DNA from: an uncultured Vicinamibacterales bacterium
Lineage (GTDB): Bacteria > Acidobacteriota > Vicinamibacteria > Vicinamibacterales > UBA8438
Assembly: GCA_958295905.1 (NCBI GenBank)
Contig: OY282382.1
Coordinates: 5,514,910-5,578,909, forward strand
Direction: 5' to 3'
Length of the DNA stretch: 64,000 nt
This document shows, in pieces, positions 42,493-51,633 of this stretch (position 1 is its first letter; each line of letters begins with the position of its first letter). The translations under genes were made by a program, and so were the position numbers. The notes below the pieces were generated by a model. The model was not told the DNA's origin, did no database searches, and worked only from the letters and a program-made list of their open reading frames with translations.

Positions 42493-42726
42493 CTCGATTC
42501 GGTCAGCGGCAAGGTGGACGACCTGCAGCGCGGGCTGGGCAGCGGCGACCGGCGCAAGATCGCCCAGTACCTCGACGCCGTCCGCGACGTCGAACGCCGC
42601 ATCCAGCGGGCCGAGGAGCAGAGCGGCCGAGACCTGCCGCTCGTGCAGCAGCCGGCCGGCGTCCCGGAGGCGTTCGACGAGCACATGCGGCTGATGTTCG
42701 AGCTGCAGCGGCCGGCGTGGCAGACG
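42493..42726 (+). pseudogene. Truncated DUF1552 gene fragment at the island edge
   Basis: Open frame LDSVSGKVDDLQRGLGSGDR, RKIAQYLDAVRDVERRIQRA, DLPLVQQPAGVPEAF, DEHMRLMFELQRPAWQT matches the middle of DUF1552 proteins, which are about 450 aa. Both ends are missing: upstream the frame meets the glcB 3' region, and downstream homology stops at about 42,726 where AT-rich promoter DNA of the defense island begins. Confidence 0.7.
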
Positions 42727-42822
42727 ATACGCTCCCCCTTGACAGCGGCCTTGCCCGCCAGAACTTGGGGGATCCTTTCCCTCCGACCCGGACCGTTTTA
42801 TAACATGTGCTATATATCGTTC

Positions 42823-42850
42823 TTGACATCACACACCCATGCGGTAAAGT
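42823..42850 (+). promoter_or_regulatory. Promoter of the 42.9-64 kb defense operon
   Basis: TTGACA at 42,823-42,828, a 16-base spacer and TAAAGT at 42,845-42,850. The transcript would start near 42,857, about 15 bases before the helicase ATG. An AT-rich stretch (TTTTATAACATGTGCTATAT) lies just upstream. The helicase has an XRE-type N-terminus that could bind here. Confidence 0.65.
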
Positions 42851-42871
42851 TGACGTCAGGTTGCCGGCCGA

Positions 42872-45800
42872 ATGAAACAACCAGGCCTCGTGCTCCCCGC
42901 CGACTACTACTCGCGCGTCAAGTCCGTCCGCGAACGGCTGGGACTCACGCAAGTGGAGTTCGCGGCGCGGATCGGCGTCTCCTTCGCCACGGTGAACCGC
43001 TGGGAGAACGGCCAGACGAAGCCGGCGCGTCTGGCGTGGCGGCAGGTCCTCGACCTGGAAGCCAGGCTTTCGTCGGCCGCAGCGGAGCCTGAGGCAGCCG
43101 CCGCACCGGCCCGGGCGCCGCTCGACTTCACCGCGCGGCCGGCCGTGGTTGCGGCCGTCGCCGAGGCGAACCGTCTCTCCTACGGCCATCTCTTCAACCC
43201 GGCCTTCGCCACCGAGGTATCCCTGATCGATCCGCTGCCGCACCAGCGGATCGCCGTCTACGAGCGGATGCTCGGCCTGTCGCCGCTCCGCTTCCTGCTC
43301 GCGGACGACGCCGGCGCGGGCAAGACGATCATGACCGGCCTGTACCTGCGCGAGGTGCTGGCCCGCCGCCTGCTCAGGCGCGTGCTGATCGTGCCCCCGG
43401 CCGGACTGGTGGGCAACTGGGAGCGGGAGCTGCGGACGCTCTTCTCGCTGCCGTTCCGGATCGTCCAGGGCTCGGACGCCCGCGGCAATCCGTTCGCGGG
43501 ACCGGAGAGCGACCAGGTGATCGTGAGCGTCGACACGCTCGCGGGCGAACGGACGTTCGGACGACTGCGCGAGGCGGTGGCGTCGGGCGCGGCCCTGCCG
43601 TACGACCTCGTCGTGTTCGACGAGGCGCACAAGCTGGCCGCCCAGCAGCGGCAGGACCTCTCCGTCGACAAGACGGACCGGTATCGCCTCGCCGAGGCCC
43701 TCGCGGGGCTGCCGCCCGACGAACCGCGCTGGGACCTCGGCTGGTCGGCCACGCACGTCCTGCTGCTGACCGCGACACCCCACATGGGCAAGGACTTCCC
43801 CTACTACTGCCTGTGGCGGCTCCTGGCCCCGGACGCGCTGGCGACCTTCGACGCGTTCCAGGCGTTCCCCGAGACGCAACGCCGGCGCTACTTCATTCGC
43901 CGTACGAAGGAGGAGATGGTCCGCTTCGACGGCCGGCCGCTCTATCCGCAACGGCGCTGCGACACGATCAGCTACGGGTTGAGCGCGTCCGAGCAGGCGC
44001 TCTACGAGGCGACTACGCGCTACATCGCCGAAACCTACAATCAGGCTCGCGTGCTGAACCGCTCGGCGGCGCGACTGGCCATGAGCGTCTTCCAGCGCCG
44101 TCTGGCCAGCTCGACGCATGCGCTGATGCGCTCGTTCGAGCGCCGCGTGCAGCGGCTGGACGAGGCGATCGAGCTGGTGCGCGCCGGGCGCGGCGACGAG
44201 CTGGAACACCGCCAGAAGCGCCTGGAGAAGACCCCCGACTACTTCGAAACCCGCACCGCCGACGAGGATGTCGACGAATCCGGCGCGGCCGAGGGTCATG
44301 AGGCGTTCGAAAGCAACGCTCTCGGCGGCATCGTCGCCCCCACCCTGGCCCAACTTCGGGAAGAGCGCCTGGAAGTGGAAGTGCTGCTCGCGCAGGCGCG
44401 GCGGTTGGCGGACGAGGGAGAGGATTCCAAGTTCGAGAAACTGCGCGGGGTGCTGCGCGATCCGGGGTTCGCCAGCGAGAAGTTCATCGTCTTTACCGAG
44501 CACCGCGATACCGCGGACTTCCTGGTGCGACGCCTTGAAGGGCTCGGCTTCACCGGGCAGGTCGCGTTGATCCACGGCGGCCTCGACTACCGCGGGCGGG
44601 AGGCGCAGGTGGAGCTCTTCCGGCGTCCGCTCGGCGACGGCGGCGCCAACTACCTGGTGGCCACCGACGCCGCGGGGGAAGGCATCAACCTGCAATTCTG
44701 CTGGCTGATGGTCAACTACGACGTGCCCTGGAACCCGGCGCGCCTGGAGCAGCGGATGGGCCGGATCCACCGCTACGGCCAGAAACACGACCCGGTGATC
44801 ATCGTCAACCTCATCGCGGGCGAGACCCGCGAGGGCGGGGTGCTGAAGACGTTGCTGGACAAGCTGGAGCTGATCCGCAAGCAGCTCCAGTCGGACAAGG
44901 TGTTCGACGTCGTGGGCCGGCTGTTCCAGAACGTCTCGCTCAAGACCTATATGGAGATGGCGGCGACCGACGACGGAGCGGCCTCCGCCATCGATGGCAT
45001 GAGCGGCGTGCTGACGGCCGAGCAGGTGGACGCGCTCGCCGAGCGGGAGCGGATGCGGTTCGGCGGCGGCGAGGTCAAGAGCAGCCTGCCCGCGCTGCAA
45101 GCGGCCATCGACCAGGAGCAATACCGCAAGCTGCTGCCCGGCTACGTCCGCCGCTTCGTCACCGCCGCCGCGCCGTTGATCGACCTGCGCGTCGAGGGCG
45201 ACCCCGGCGGCGTTTTCCGGCTCGCCCAGCAGCGGCGGCGCGGCCTGGATCCGGTGCTCGAATCGCTGGAGTCCTACCCCGCCGCGGCCCACGGCCGCTT
45301 CACGATCTACCGCCCGGACGACCGGTCGGACGTCGTCTGGCTGCACCCCGGCGAGCCCGTGTTCGACCGCTTCTGCGCCACGCTGCTGGCGCGCGGCGGG
45401 GGCGAGGCGCGGCGCGGCGCGTTCTTCGTCGACCCGCACGCCGGCGCACCGTACCTGTTCCATCTCGCGCGCGTAACCGTCGCCCGCCGCCCGCCACCCG
45501 CCGCTGCCGGCCATGACGCCGGCCGCGGGGACCCGCCGGTCGAGATTGTCGAGAGCCGGCTGCTCGGCTTGCGCCAGGACGCCGGCGGCGCCGTCGAACC
45601 GTGTCCGCTGGAGCACCTGCTGCTGCTGCGCGGCGCGCGCGACGTGGCACCCGGCAGCGTGCCCCTGGCGCGGATGGCGGGCCGGCTGGCGGACGATGCC
45701 GGCGAGTGGCTGCGGAACGTGGCGCTCGCCAGGTTGGTGGACGAGCACCGCGCGCGCATCGAGCAGTCGCTCCCCGAGCGGCTGGACTGGGTGGCCCGCG

Positions 45801-46471
45801 GCTGCGACCACAAGGCGGCGGAGCTGATCGCCCGGCGGCAACACGCCACGAGACAGGCGCGCTCGGGCGATGCGCGGGCGGCGGCCGAGCTCGCCGGAAT
45901 CAAGGACGAACAGCGCCGCTTCGCCGCCGGCAAGGACCGCCGCCTGCGCCTGCTGCAGACCGAGCCGGCGCGTATCGCGGCGGGCGGCGCCGAGATGATC
46001 GCGCACGCCCTCGTGTTGCCGACCGCCGACACCGAGGAGCGCCGCCGCCACGAAGCCCGGGTCGAGGAGATCGCCATGCGGATCGCCCAGGCCTACGAGG
46101 AGGCGGCCGGGGCGGCGGTCCACGACGTCTCACGTCCCGCGCCGGCCCGCCGCGCGGGCCTGGGCGACTGGCCCGGCTTCGACCTGCTGTCGGTCGGCCC
46201 GGACGGCGGCCGCCGCGCCATCGAAGTCAAGGGCCGCGCCGGTACCGGCGACGTCGAGCTGTCCGAGAACGAATGGGCCAAGGCCTGCAACCTCCGGGAC
46301 GGCTACTGGCTCTACGCGGTCTACGACTGCGCCACGCCCCGGCCGCGGCTGGTGCAGGTGCGCGACCCGTTCGGGAAGCTGCTCGCCAGGAGCCGCGCGT
46401 TCTCCGCCTTCGCCATATCCGCGGCGGCGATGCAGGCGGCAGCGGAAGTGGACCGGAGGAGTGAACCATAA
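42872..46471 (+). CDS. XRE-HTH/SNF2-family helicase with DUF3883 domain
   Basis: 1199 aa. Residues 13-60 are an XRE-type helix-turn-helix (RERLGLTQVEFAARIGVSFA, TVNRWENGQTKPAR). The SNF2-type SF2 core follows: Walker A FLLADDAGAGKTIMTGLYL (about 140), DEAH box DLVVFDEAHKLA (about 246), LLLTATPHMGKD, and C-terminal lobe DAAGEGINLQFCWLMVNYD with RMGRIHRYGQ (about 630). A DUF3883 domain ends the protein (RAIEVKGRAGTGDVELSENE). This is the DrmD-like/SNF2 helicase class used in DISARM-type and DUF1156-linked defense loci. It is the first gene after the island promoter. Confidence 0.9.
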   Translation: MKQPGLVLPADYYSRVKSVRERLGLTQVEFAARIGVSFATVNRWENGQTKPARLAWRQVLDLEARLSSAAAEPEAAAAPARAPLDFTARPAVVAAVAEANRLSYGHLFNPAFATEVSLIDPLPHQRIAVYERMLGLSPLRFLLADDAGAGKTIMTGLYLREVLARRLLRRVLIVPPAGLVGNWERELRTLFSLPFRIVQGSDARGNPFAGPESDQVIVSVDTLAGERTFGRLREAVASGAALPYDLVVFDEAHKLAAQQRQDLSVDKTDRYRLAEALAGLPPDEPRWDLGWSATHVLLLTATPHMGKDFPYYCLWRLLAPDALATFDAFQAFPETQRRRYFIRRTKEEMVRFDGRPLYPQRRCDTISYGLSASEQALYEATTRYIAETYNQARVLNRSAARLAMSVFQRRLASSTHALMRSFERRVQRLDEAIELVRAGRGDELEHRQKRLEKTPDYFETRTADEDVDESGAAEGHEAFESNALGGIVAPTLAQLREERLEVEVLLAQARRLADEGEDSKFEKLRGVLRDPGFASEKFIVFTEHRDTADFLVRRLEGLGFTGQVALIHGGLDYRGREAQVELFRRPLGDGGANYLVATDAAGEGINLQFCWLMVNYDVPWNPARLEQRMGRIHRYGQKHDPVIIVNLIAGETREGGVLKTLLDKLELIRKQLQSDKVFDVVGRLFQNVSLKTYMEMAATDDGAASAIDGMSGVLTAEQVDALAERERMRFGGGEVKSSLPALQAAIDQEQYRKLLPGYVRRFVTAAAPLIDLRVEGDPGGVFRLAQQRRRGLDPVLESLESYPAAAHGRFTIYRPDDRSDVVWLHPGEPVFDRFCATLLARGGGEARRGAFFVDPHAGAPYLFHLARVTVARRPPPAAAGHDAGRGDPPVEIVESRLLGLRQDAGGAVEPCPLEHLLLLRGARDVAPGSVPLARMAGRLADDAGEWLRNVALARLVDEHRARIEQSLPERLDWVARGCDHKAAELIARRQHATRQARSGDARAAAELAGIKDEQRRFAAGKDRRLRLLQTEPARIAAGGAEMIAHALVLPTADTEERRRHEARVEEIAMRIAQAYEEAAGAAVHDVSRPAPARRAGLGDWPGFDLLSVGPDGGRRAIEVKGRAGTGDVELSENEWAKACNLRDGYWLYAVYDCATPRPRLVQVRDPFGKLLARSRAFSAFAISAAAMQAAAEVDRRSEP

Positions 46472-46539
46472 TGCCGGCAGGGGCGCTCCGCGGCGGCACC
46501 GCCCGGACGGAGCCGCGCTCCGGAAAAGGAACGACGAGC

Positions 46540-46920
46540 ATGGGCGCAACGCACGTCACCGTCACCGTCCGCAACCCGGCCGACCCGGACCGGGCCTGGG
46601 AAGGACTGTTCCTGGTCGACACCGGCGCCACCGATTCCCTCGTTCCACGCCCGCGCCTGGAGGAGATCGGTCTCCGGCCGAAGGGCAGCCGCGTGTACGA
46701 ACTCGCGGACGGCAGCGAAATCACGCTGGAAATCACCGTCGGTGAGATCGAATTCATGGGCGAGACCGTCGGCGGCACGATCCTCTTCGGCGCGGCCGAC
46801 GCCGAACCGCTGCTCGGGGTGACCGCCCTGGAGTCCGTCGGGATCGAAGTCGACCCGCTCAACCAACGGCTGAAGCGACTCCCCGCGGTGCGCCTCAAGC
46901 GCCTGCGGGAGCCGACTTGA
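46540..46920 (+). CDS. Retropepsin-like clan AA aspartic protease
   Basis: 126 aa. The active-site motif is LFLVDTGATDSLVP (DTGA) near residue 30, followed by ELADGSEITLEITVGEIEF and a C-terminal LLGVTALESVGIEVDP, the layout of small single-domain aspartic proteases that work as dimers. It is cytosolic with no signal. ATG 46540 has AAGGA 9 bases upstream and matches family starts; an in-frame ATG at 46471 overlaps the helicase stop (TAATG) and has GGAGGAG, so a 149-aa form is possible. It lies between the helicase and the Gabija-like pair. Confidence 0.82.
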   Translation: MGATHVTVTVRNPADPDRAWEGLFLVDTGATDSLVPRPRLEEIGLRPKGSRVYELADGSEITLEITVGEIEFMGETVGGTILFGAADAEPLLGVTALESVGIEVDPLNQRLKRLPAVRLKRLREPT

Positions 46921-47004
46921 TCGCAAGTGGACCAGGCGCGTGAACCCCTGGTTCGAAAGGCACGACATGCTGAAACGAACGGTGCGGCTCGACGGAGCGG
47001 CCGG

Positions 47005-48699
47005 ATGAGGCTGACCAGCGTCCGGATCCGCAACTTCCGTTGCATCACGGACCTCACCGTCGACCTTGACCAGACCACGGTTCTGATCGGGGAAAACAAC
47101 TCCGGAAAGACCGCATTTCTGGACGCCATCCGCATCTGCCTCGAACGCCTGCGGGGACGTGGCCGGGGGCCGTTCGACGAATACGACTATCACCTGCCCG
47201 ACGACGAAGCGACGCCCGCGGACGCCGCCCCCATCGAGATCGATCTGGCATTCGCCGAAACGGAGGCCGAGCCGTGGAGTGACGAGGTTGTCCAGGCGCT
47301 CGCCGACCTGCTCACCCGCGACGACGACGACCGCGCCAGGGTGGCTCTGCGCGTGAGGTCGTCGTTCGACAGCGGCGCCGGTGATTTCCTCACGGACTGG
47401 GATTTCCTCGACGCCCGCGGCAACCCACTGCCGGAACGGAAGGCGCCTGTTCAGCTCACGACCCTGCAACGGCTTGCGCCGGCGTTCTATCTGTCGGCAC
47501 TCCGGGACGCGTCGAGACACTTTGCCGCCAAGGGCCGGTTCTGGCGGACCTTTCTCGCCGAAATCGGCGTTCCTGACGACGACAGGCAAAAGCTGGAAAC
47601 GGCGCTTGCCGACTTGAACGACCAACTGATCGCCGCGCATGAACCTCTGTCAGAGGTCCGCGAGCGGCTCGAAGAGGCCCGCAACGTCATTCAGTTCGGC
47701 GTCAACGAAGCCGTCTCGATAGACGCGCTGCCGACCAAACTCTTCTCCTTGCTGTCCCGGGCTCAGGTGAGCTTGGCGTCGCGTTCGGGCGCCAGAATTC
47801 CTGTCGACCGTCAAGGTGAAGGCACGCAGAGTCTGGCTGTGCTGCTGCTGTTCGGAGCGTTTCTCAGAAGCAGGCTCTCCGACCTCGACCCCGACGCGGC
47901 GCCGATCACGGCTCTTGAGGAGCCGGAGGCGCACCTGCACCCGTCGGCAATCCGGTCACTCATGGGTATCGTTCGCGACTTGCCGGGCCAGAAACTGGTG
48001 TCGACCCATAGCGGCGACCTGCTTGCGAGCGTTCCGTCGTCGGCCATTCGCCGCTTCGCACACGCGGGCGGGCGTATCAAGGCGCACCGGATTGAACCGG
48101 AAACGCTGACGCCGGAAGAAGAACGGAAGTTCGACTCCCACGTGCGCCGCACCCGCGGCGAGTTGCTGTTCGCCAGGTGCTGGCTGCTCGTCGAAGGCGA
48201 AACCGAAACCACGCTGCTTGCCGGCGCCGCCGAAGCGCTTGCGCTGGACCTCGATCTCGCGGGCGTACGCTGCGTCGAGTTCAGCCAGACCAACGTGGGC
48301 ATGCTGGCGAAGGTTGCCAACAGCCTCGGCATCGTCTGGTACTGCGTGCTGGACAACGACCATGGACGCCCCAAGTACGAGCTAAGCGTGAGAAACCAGT
48401 TCGGCGGCGCACCCGCGAAGGATCGACTGACCATACCCTACGACAACGCCGAGCGGATGCTCTGCGACGCTGGGTTCGGCGATCTTTATGAGTCGCGCAT
48501 GTCCCGGCAGAAGCCGCGACCGACCTCTGCGCAAGACACCCCGGACTACTGGAAAGAGGTCCTGGACGCGTTTCCCAAGCGTGACAGCAAGCCGGCGGTC
48601 GCGGCGGAAGCCGCGGCGCGGATCACGGCTGGACGAACCGGGGTCCCCGATGCGCTGTCCAGTATCCTGAACAAGGCAGCAGAGCTCGCCGGTACGTGA
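47005..48699 (+). CDS. OLD-family ATPase/TOPRIM nuclease, GajA-like
   Basis: 564 aa. N-terminal ATPase: Walker A TVLIGENNSGKTAFLDAI (about 27), signature RQGEGTQSLAVLLL (about 270), Walker B ITALEEPEAHLHPSA (about 304), then KLVSTHSGDLLA. C-terminal TOPRIM: CWLLVEGETETTLLAG (about 393, catalytic glutamate) and YCVLDNDHG (about 446, DxD). Size and domain order match GajA of the Gabija system. It is followed, with a GTGA overlap, by a UvrD-type helicase, the GajB position. Start chosen at MRLTSVRIRNFR; the frame is open to 46927. Confidence 0.87.
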   Translation: MRLTSVRIRNFRCITDLTVDLDQTTVLIGENNSGKTAFLDAIRICLERLRGRGRGPFDEYDYHLPDDEATPADAAPIEIDLAFAETEAEPWSDEVVQALADLLTRDDDDRARVALRVRSSFDSGAGDFLTDWDFLDARGNPLPERKAPVQLTTLQRLAPAFYLSALRDASRHFAAKGRFWRTFLAEIGVPDDDRQKLETALADLNDQLIAAHEPLSEVRERLEEARNVIQFGVNEAVSIDALPTKLFSLLSRAQVSLASRSGARIPVDRQGEGTQSLAVLLLFGAFLRSRLSDLDPDAAPITALEEPEAHLHPSAIRSLMGIVRDLPGQKLVSTHSGDLLASVPSSAIRRFAHAGGRIKAHRIEPETLTPEEERKFDSHVRRTRGELLFARCWLLVEGETETTLLAGAAEALALDLDLAGVRCVEFSQTNVGMLAKVANSLGIVWYCVLDNDHGRPKYELSVRNQFGGAPAKDRLTIPYDNAERMLCDAGFGDLYESRMSRQKPRPTSAQDTPDYWKEVLDAFPKRDSKPAVAAEAAARITAGRTGVPDALSSILNKAAELAGT

Positions 48700-50615
48700 C
48701 CATGCTCAATCTGGAGTCCTTGAACCCCAACCAGCGGCGGGCCGTCGATTGGAACGCAGGCCCCCTGCTGGTTCTCGCCGGGCCGGGGGCCGGCAAGACC
48801 CGCGCGTTGACGACACGTGTTGCGCGGCTCATTCTGGAATCCCCCGACCAGCGCTTCCGAGTCCTTGCGCTCACGTTCACCACCAAGGCGGCCGACGAGA
48901 TGAGGAATCGAGCCGCCGAAATGCTCGGCTCGGACGCTTGGCGTTGCCGCCTGACGACGTTTCACGGCTTCGCGACCGACGTGTTGCGCCAACACGGCAG
49001 CCACCTCGGCCTGCGGCCCGATTTCATCATCCTCCCGCAGGAAGAAGACCGGCTTTCGGTGCTGCGCGACGCCATGGAATCAACCGCCGGCGCGGGCATA
49101 CCGCCCGGCGCAACGGCGAAAAGTGTGCTCCCCTTGATCGACCACCTTCTTCGGGACGGCCAGGACGGCGGAGAGAGTCACGCTGCGCCGTTGCCGTTCG
49201 CAACGCCCGGCAAAGAGTGGGTTCGGCCGATTTACAGCAATTACCTGCGCCTTCTCATCGAAGCCAACCACCTCGATTTCGGCGCGCTCCTCGTGTGCTG
49301 CCTGCGCCTGTTTCGGGAACGTCCCCGTATCGCCCGGGACTACGGCGTTGTCTACCGGTTCGTATGCGTAGACGAGTATCAGGACACCAACGGGGTCCAG
49401 GACCTTGTCCTGCGGGCGCTTTATCCTGACCGGAACGCCAACCTGTTCGTGGTCGCGGACGACGACCAGACCATCTACCAGTGGAACGGCGCCAGTCCCG
49501 AGCGCCTGCGCCGACTCCAGAACGACTACGGCATGCAGGTCGTCCAGCTTCCCGAGAGTTTCCGATGCCCGCCGGAGATCGTCGGTCTGGCCAACAGCCT
49601 CATTCGTCACAACGCCAACCGGGCGCAGAACAAGCAGCCGCTGGTGTCGGCCGTCGACGCATCGACGCCCCATGTGATGAGAGTCCGGAGATTCGCTGAT
49701 TGCACGAACGAGATGTCGTGGGTCGCAGCGGATATCAAGGACAGGTCGCGGGATCCCGGCACCTGCACCGTCCTCGCCCGCAGCACGAAACTCGTCCGGG
49801 CCGCCGCCGCCGCGTTGTCCCGAGCCGGCGTGCCGGCGTACGTCGTCAAGCGCAAGGCCGAGTTCGAGTCGCCGCTGTTGCGCTTCCTGCACGCCGCGCT
49901 GCGCTTGACCAACCGGCCGGCCGACCGCGACCAGCTCGCCGCATTGTGCCGCGTGTACCACGACCTCACGGGCGCGCTGGTGCGACCGGACGATGTGGAG
50001 GCCGAGAGCGTCATCGACGGGGATTCGCTGCTGGCCGGATTCCTGTCGGCTGCGTCGGCGTGCGCGAACGCGACCGCGCTCCCCCTGCTCGACACGCTGC
50101 GGCGTGATCTGCTCGAACGCGTCAGATACCGCGACTTCGCCACGAACGTCCTGGCTTGGCGCGACGGCCAGCCCTCTGGGGTGACCGGCGACGACGGCAC
50201 TGACGAAACCGAAGAGAGGAACATCTGGAGATCACTGACGCGCGAGATTCGACAGCAGCTCGGAGCCGACCCGCCGCTGAGTCAGTTCCTCCAGCAGATC
50301 GACCTGCGACAGAAGACGGCGCCGCCGCGCGCGACCGACGTTCAGTGTCTGACCATCCACCTCGTCAAGGGCAAGGAATTTCAGCACGTCTACCTGACAG
50401 GTCTGGCGGAGGAACAATTCCCCTCATACCAGGCTGTGCAAGGCGACCCATCCGCGATGGAGGAGGAACGCCGCGCCTGTTTCGTGGCGATCACGCGGGT
50501 TCAGCGCAGCCTGACGCTGACCCATGCCGACTCGTACTTCGGTCGACCCAGACAGCCGTCGCGGTTTCTGGCGGAAATGGGACTGCCTTCGGGAGACACC
50601 GCCTTCGGTGCGTGA
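48696..50615 (+). CDS. UvrD/Rep-type SF1 helicase, GajB-like
   Basis: 639 aa from a GTG overlapping the preceding stop (ATG at 48702 is the alternative). Q-motif LNPNQRRAVDWNAGPLLVLA, Walker A AGPGAGKTRALT (about 28), motif II VCVDEYQDTNGVQDL (about 221), motif III VADDDQTIYQWNGA, motif V QCLTIHLVKGKEFQHVYLTG (about 548) and motif VI FVAITRVQRSLTLT. Somewhat longer than typical GajB (about 500). With the OLD-like neighbour it forms a Gabija-type two-gene module. A 139-base gap follows before the AbiJ-like gene. Confidence 0.88.
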   Translation: MTMLNLESLNPNQRRAVDWNAGPLLVLAGPGAGKTRALTTRVARLILESPDQRFRVLALTFTTKAADEMRNRAAEMLGSDAWRCRLTTFHGFATDVLRQHGSHLGLRPDFIILPQEEDRLSVLRDAMESTAGAGIPPGATAKSVLPLIDHLLRDGQDGGESHAAPLPFATPGKEWVRPIYSNYLRLLIEANHLDFGALLVCCLRLFRERPRIARDYGVVYRFVCVDEYQDTNGVQDLVLRALYPDRNANLFVVADDDQTIYQWNGASPERLRRLQNDYGMQVVQLPESFRCPPEIVGLANSLIRHNANRAQNKQPLVSAVDASTPHVMRVRRFADCTNEMSWVAADIKDRSRDPGTCTVLARSTKLVRAAAAALSRAGVPAYVVKRKAEFESPLLRFLHAALRLTNRPADRDQLAALCRVYHDLTGALVRPDDVEAESVIDGDSLLAGFLSAASACANATALPLLDTLRRDLLERVRYRDFATNVLAWRDGQPSGVTGDDGTDETEERNIWRSLTREIRQQLGADPPLSQFLQQIDLRQKTAPPRATDVQCLTIHLVKGKEFQHVYLTGLAEEQFPSYQAVQGDPSAMEEERRACFVAITRVQRSLTLTHADSYFGRPRQPSRFLAEMGLPSGDTAFGA

Positions 50616-50754
50616 GATCGCGCCGGTTTGCTGGCGGCCGCACGCGGCACCGGATTTGAAGGCTCGGTGGGCCATTACTCCATCGATCGGCACGGGGAAC
50701 AAACCGCCGCGGAACCGGGCGCAAGACGCCGCTGCCGGGTGAGGAGAGTTTGAA

Positions 50755-51633
50755 ATGAACGACGCGCGGCTCAGTTTTTCGCAGGCGCAGGGCTACGAGG
50801 AGATTCCGGGGCCACTTCGGTTGGAAGAGCTGCCTGAAGCTGCGAGAACACGGATCTGGAACGTGCTCTTTGCTCAGTTTAATAAATCAAGAGCGATGAC
50901 AAGAATGATGGGCCTCCGCGTCCACTGGTGGATTGGTGGCAACTGGATATATATCTTGCGGGCCGCGCATACTGATTTCCACGAATTGGCGTTGGATGAT
51001 TGGAGTTCGGATTTTCGGCCGGCCTGCAAGGGACTGCGCGACTACATCGAGACACGACCATTCAACAAGGTGTTCGACCTGCTCCAGTTCGTGCTGCGTC
51101 ACCCCCGGTGCCCGCCCGAATTCATTTCCGAGATGCAACAGACGTTCGCGGAATGCAGGCTGGCGTACGCCATCGATGCTGCGCGGCCACCGACCATCGT
51201 TCCCGCGGCGACGCCCGAAGAGGGCGCTGCCGTCGCCGACGCGCTTCAGACGCTGCGACGAGCCGGTCTGGACGGCAGCGCGGCGCACTTGCGCAAGGCG
51301 GGGGAGCGCATCAACGCGGGCGACTGGGCGGGAAGCGTCAGTGAGAGCATCCACGCGGTCGAGTCGGTGGCCCGGCAGCTCGATCCCGGCGCCGCGAAGA
51401 CGCTGGGGCCGGCGCTGGCTTCGCTCAGTGGGCGCGGCGCGCTGCATCCGGCACTCAAGACAGCGTTCAGCAAGCTCTACGGTTACACGTCCGACCAGCA
51501 GGGGATCCGTCATGCGCTGCTTGACCAAACCGACCCGCAGGTCGGCCAGGACGAGGCGGTGTTCATGCTGGGGGCGTGCGCGGCGTTCGCCAGCTACCTG
51601 GGGCGCAAGCACGCGGCGGGAGCGTCCCGGTGA
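50755..51633 (+). CDS. AbiJ-NTD4/HEPN-like abortive-infection protein
   Basis: 292 aa. The N-terminal part (LSFSQAQGYEEIPGPLRLEE, RTRIWNVLFAQFN) resembles the AbiJ-NTD4 domain. The C-terminal part (HLRKAGERINAGDWAGSVSE, SIHAVESVARQL, ALHPALKTAFSKLYGYTSDQ, GIRHALLDQTDP) is a helical HEPN-like domain common in these proteins; a clear RX4-6H ribonuclease motif is not certain (HALLDQ...). GGAGAG precedes the ATG by 8 bases. Its stop overlaps the DUF1156 start (GTGA), so it heads the tightly coupled part of the operon. Confidence 0.72.
   Translation: MNDARLSFSQAQGYEEIPGPLRLEELPEAARTRIWNVLFAQFNKSRAMTRMMGLRVHWWIGGNWIYILRAAHTDFHELALDDWSSDFRPACKGLRDYIETRPFNKVFDLLQFVLRHPRCPPEFISEMQQTFAECRLAYAIDAARPPTIVPAATPEEGAAVADALQTLRRAGLDGSAAHLRKAGERINAGDWAGSVSESIHAVESVARQLDPGAAKTLGPALASLSGRGALHPALKTAFSKLYGYTSDQQGIRHALLDQTDPQVGQDEAVFMLGACAAFASYLGRKHAAGASR

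Noticed and set aside
39397..43092. Plus-strand open frame of 1231 codons across pxpA and glcB
   Set aside because: It runs antisense to pxpA and out of frame over glcB. Only its part at 42,493-42,726 shows real homology (DUF1552 fragment).
42503..46123. Minus-strand 1206-codon frame opposite the SNF2 helicase
   Set aside because: Shadow frame; no motifs and antisense to a clearly conserved helicase.
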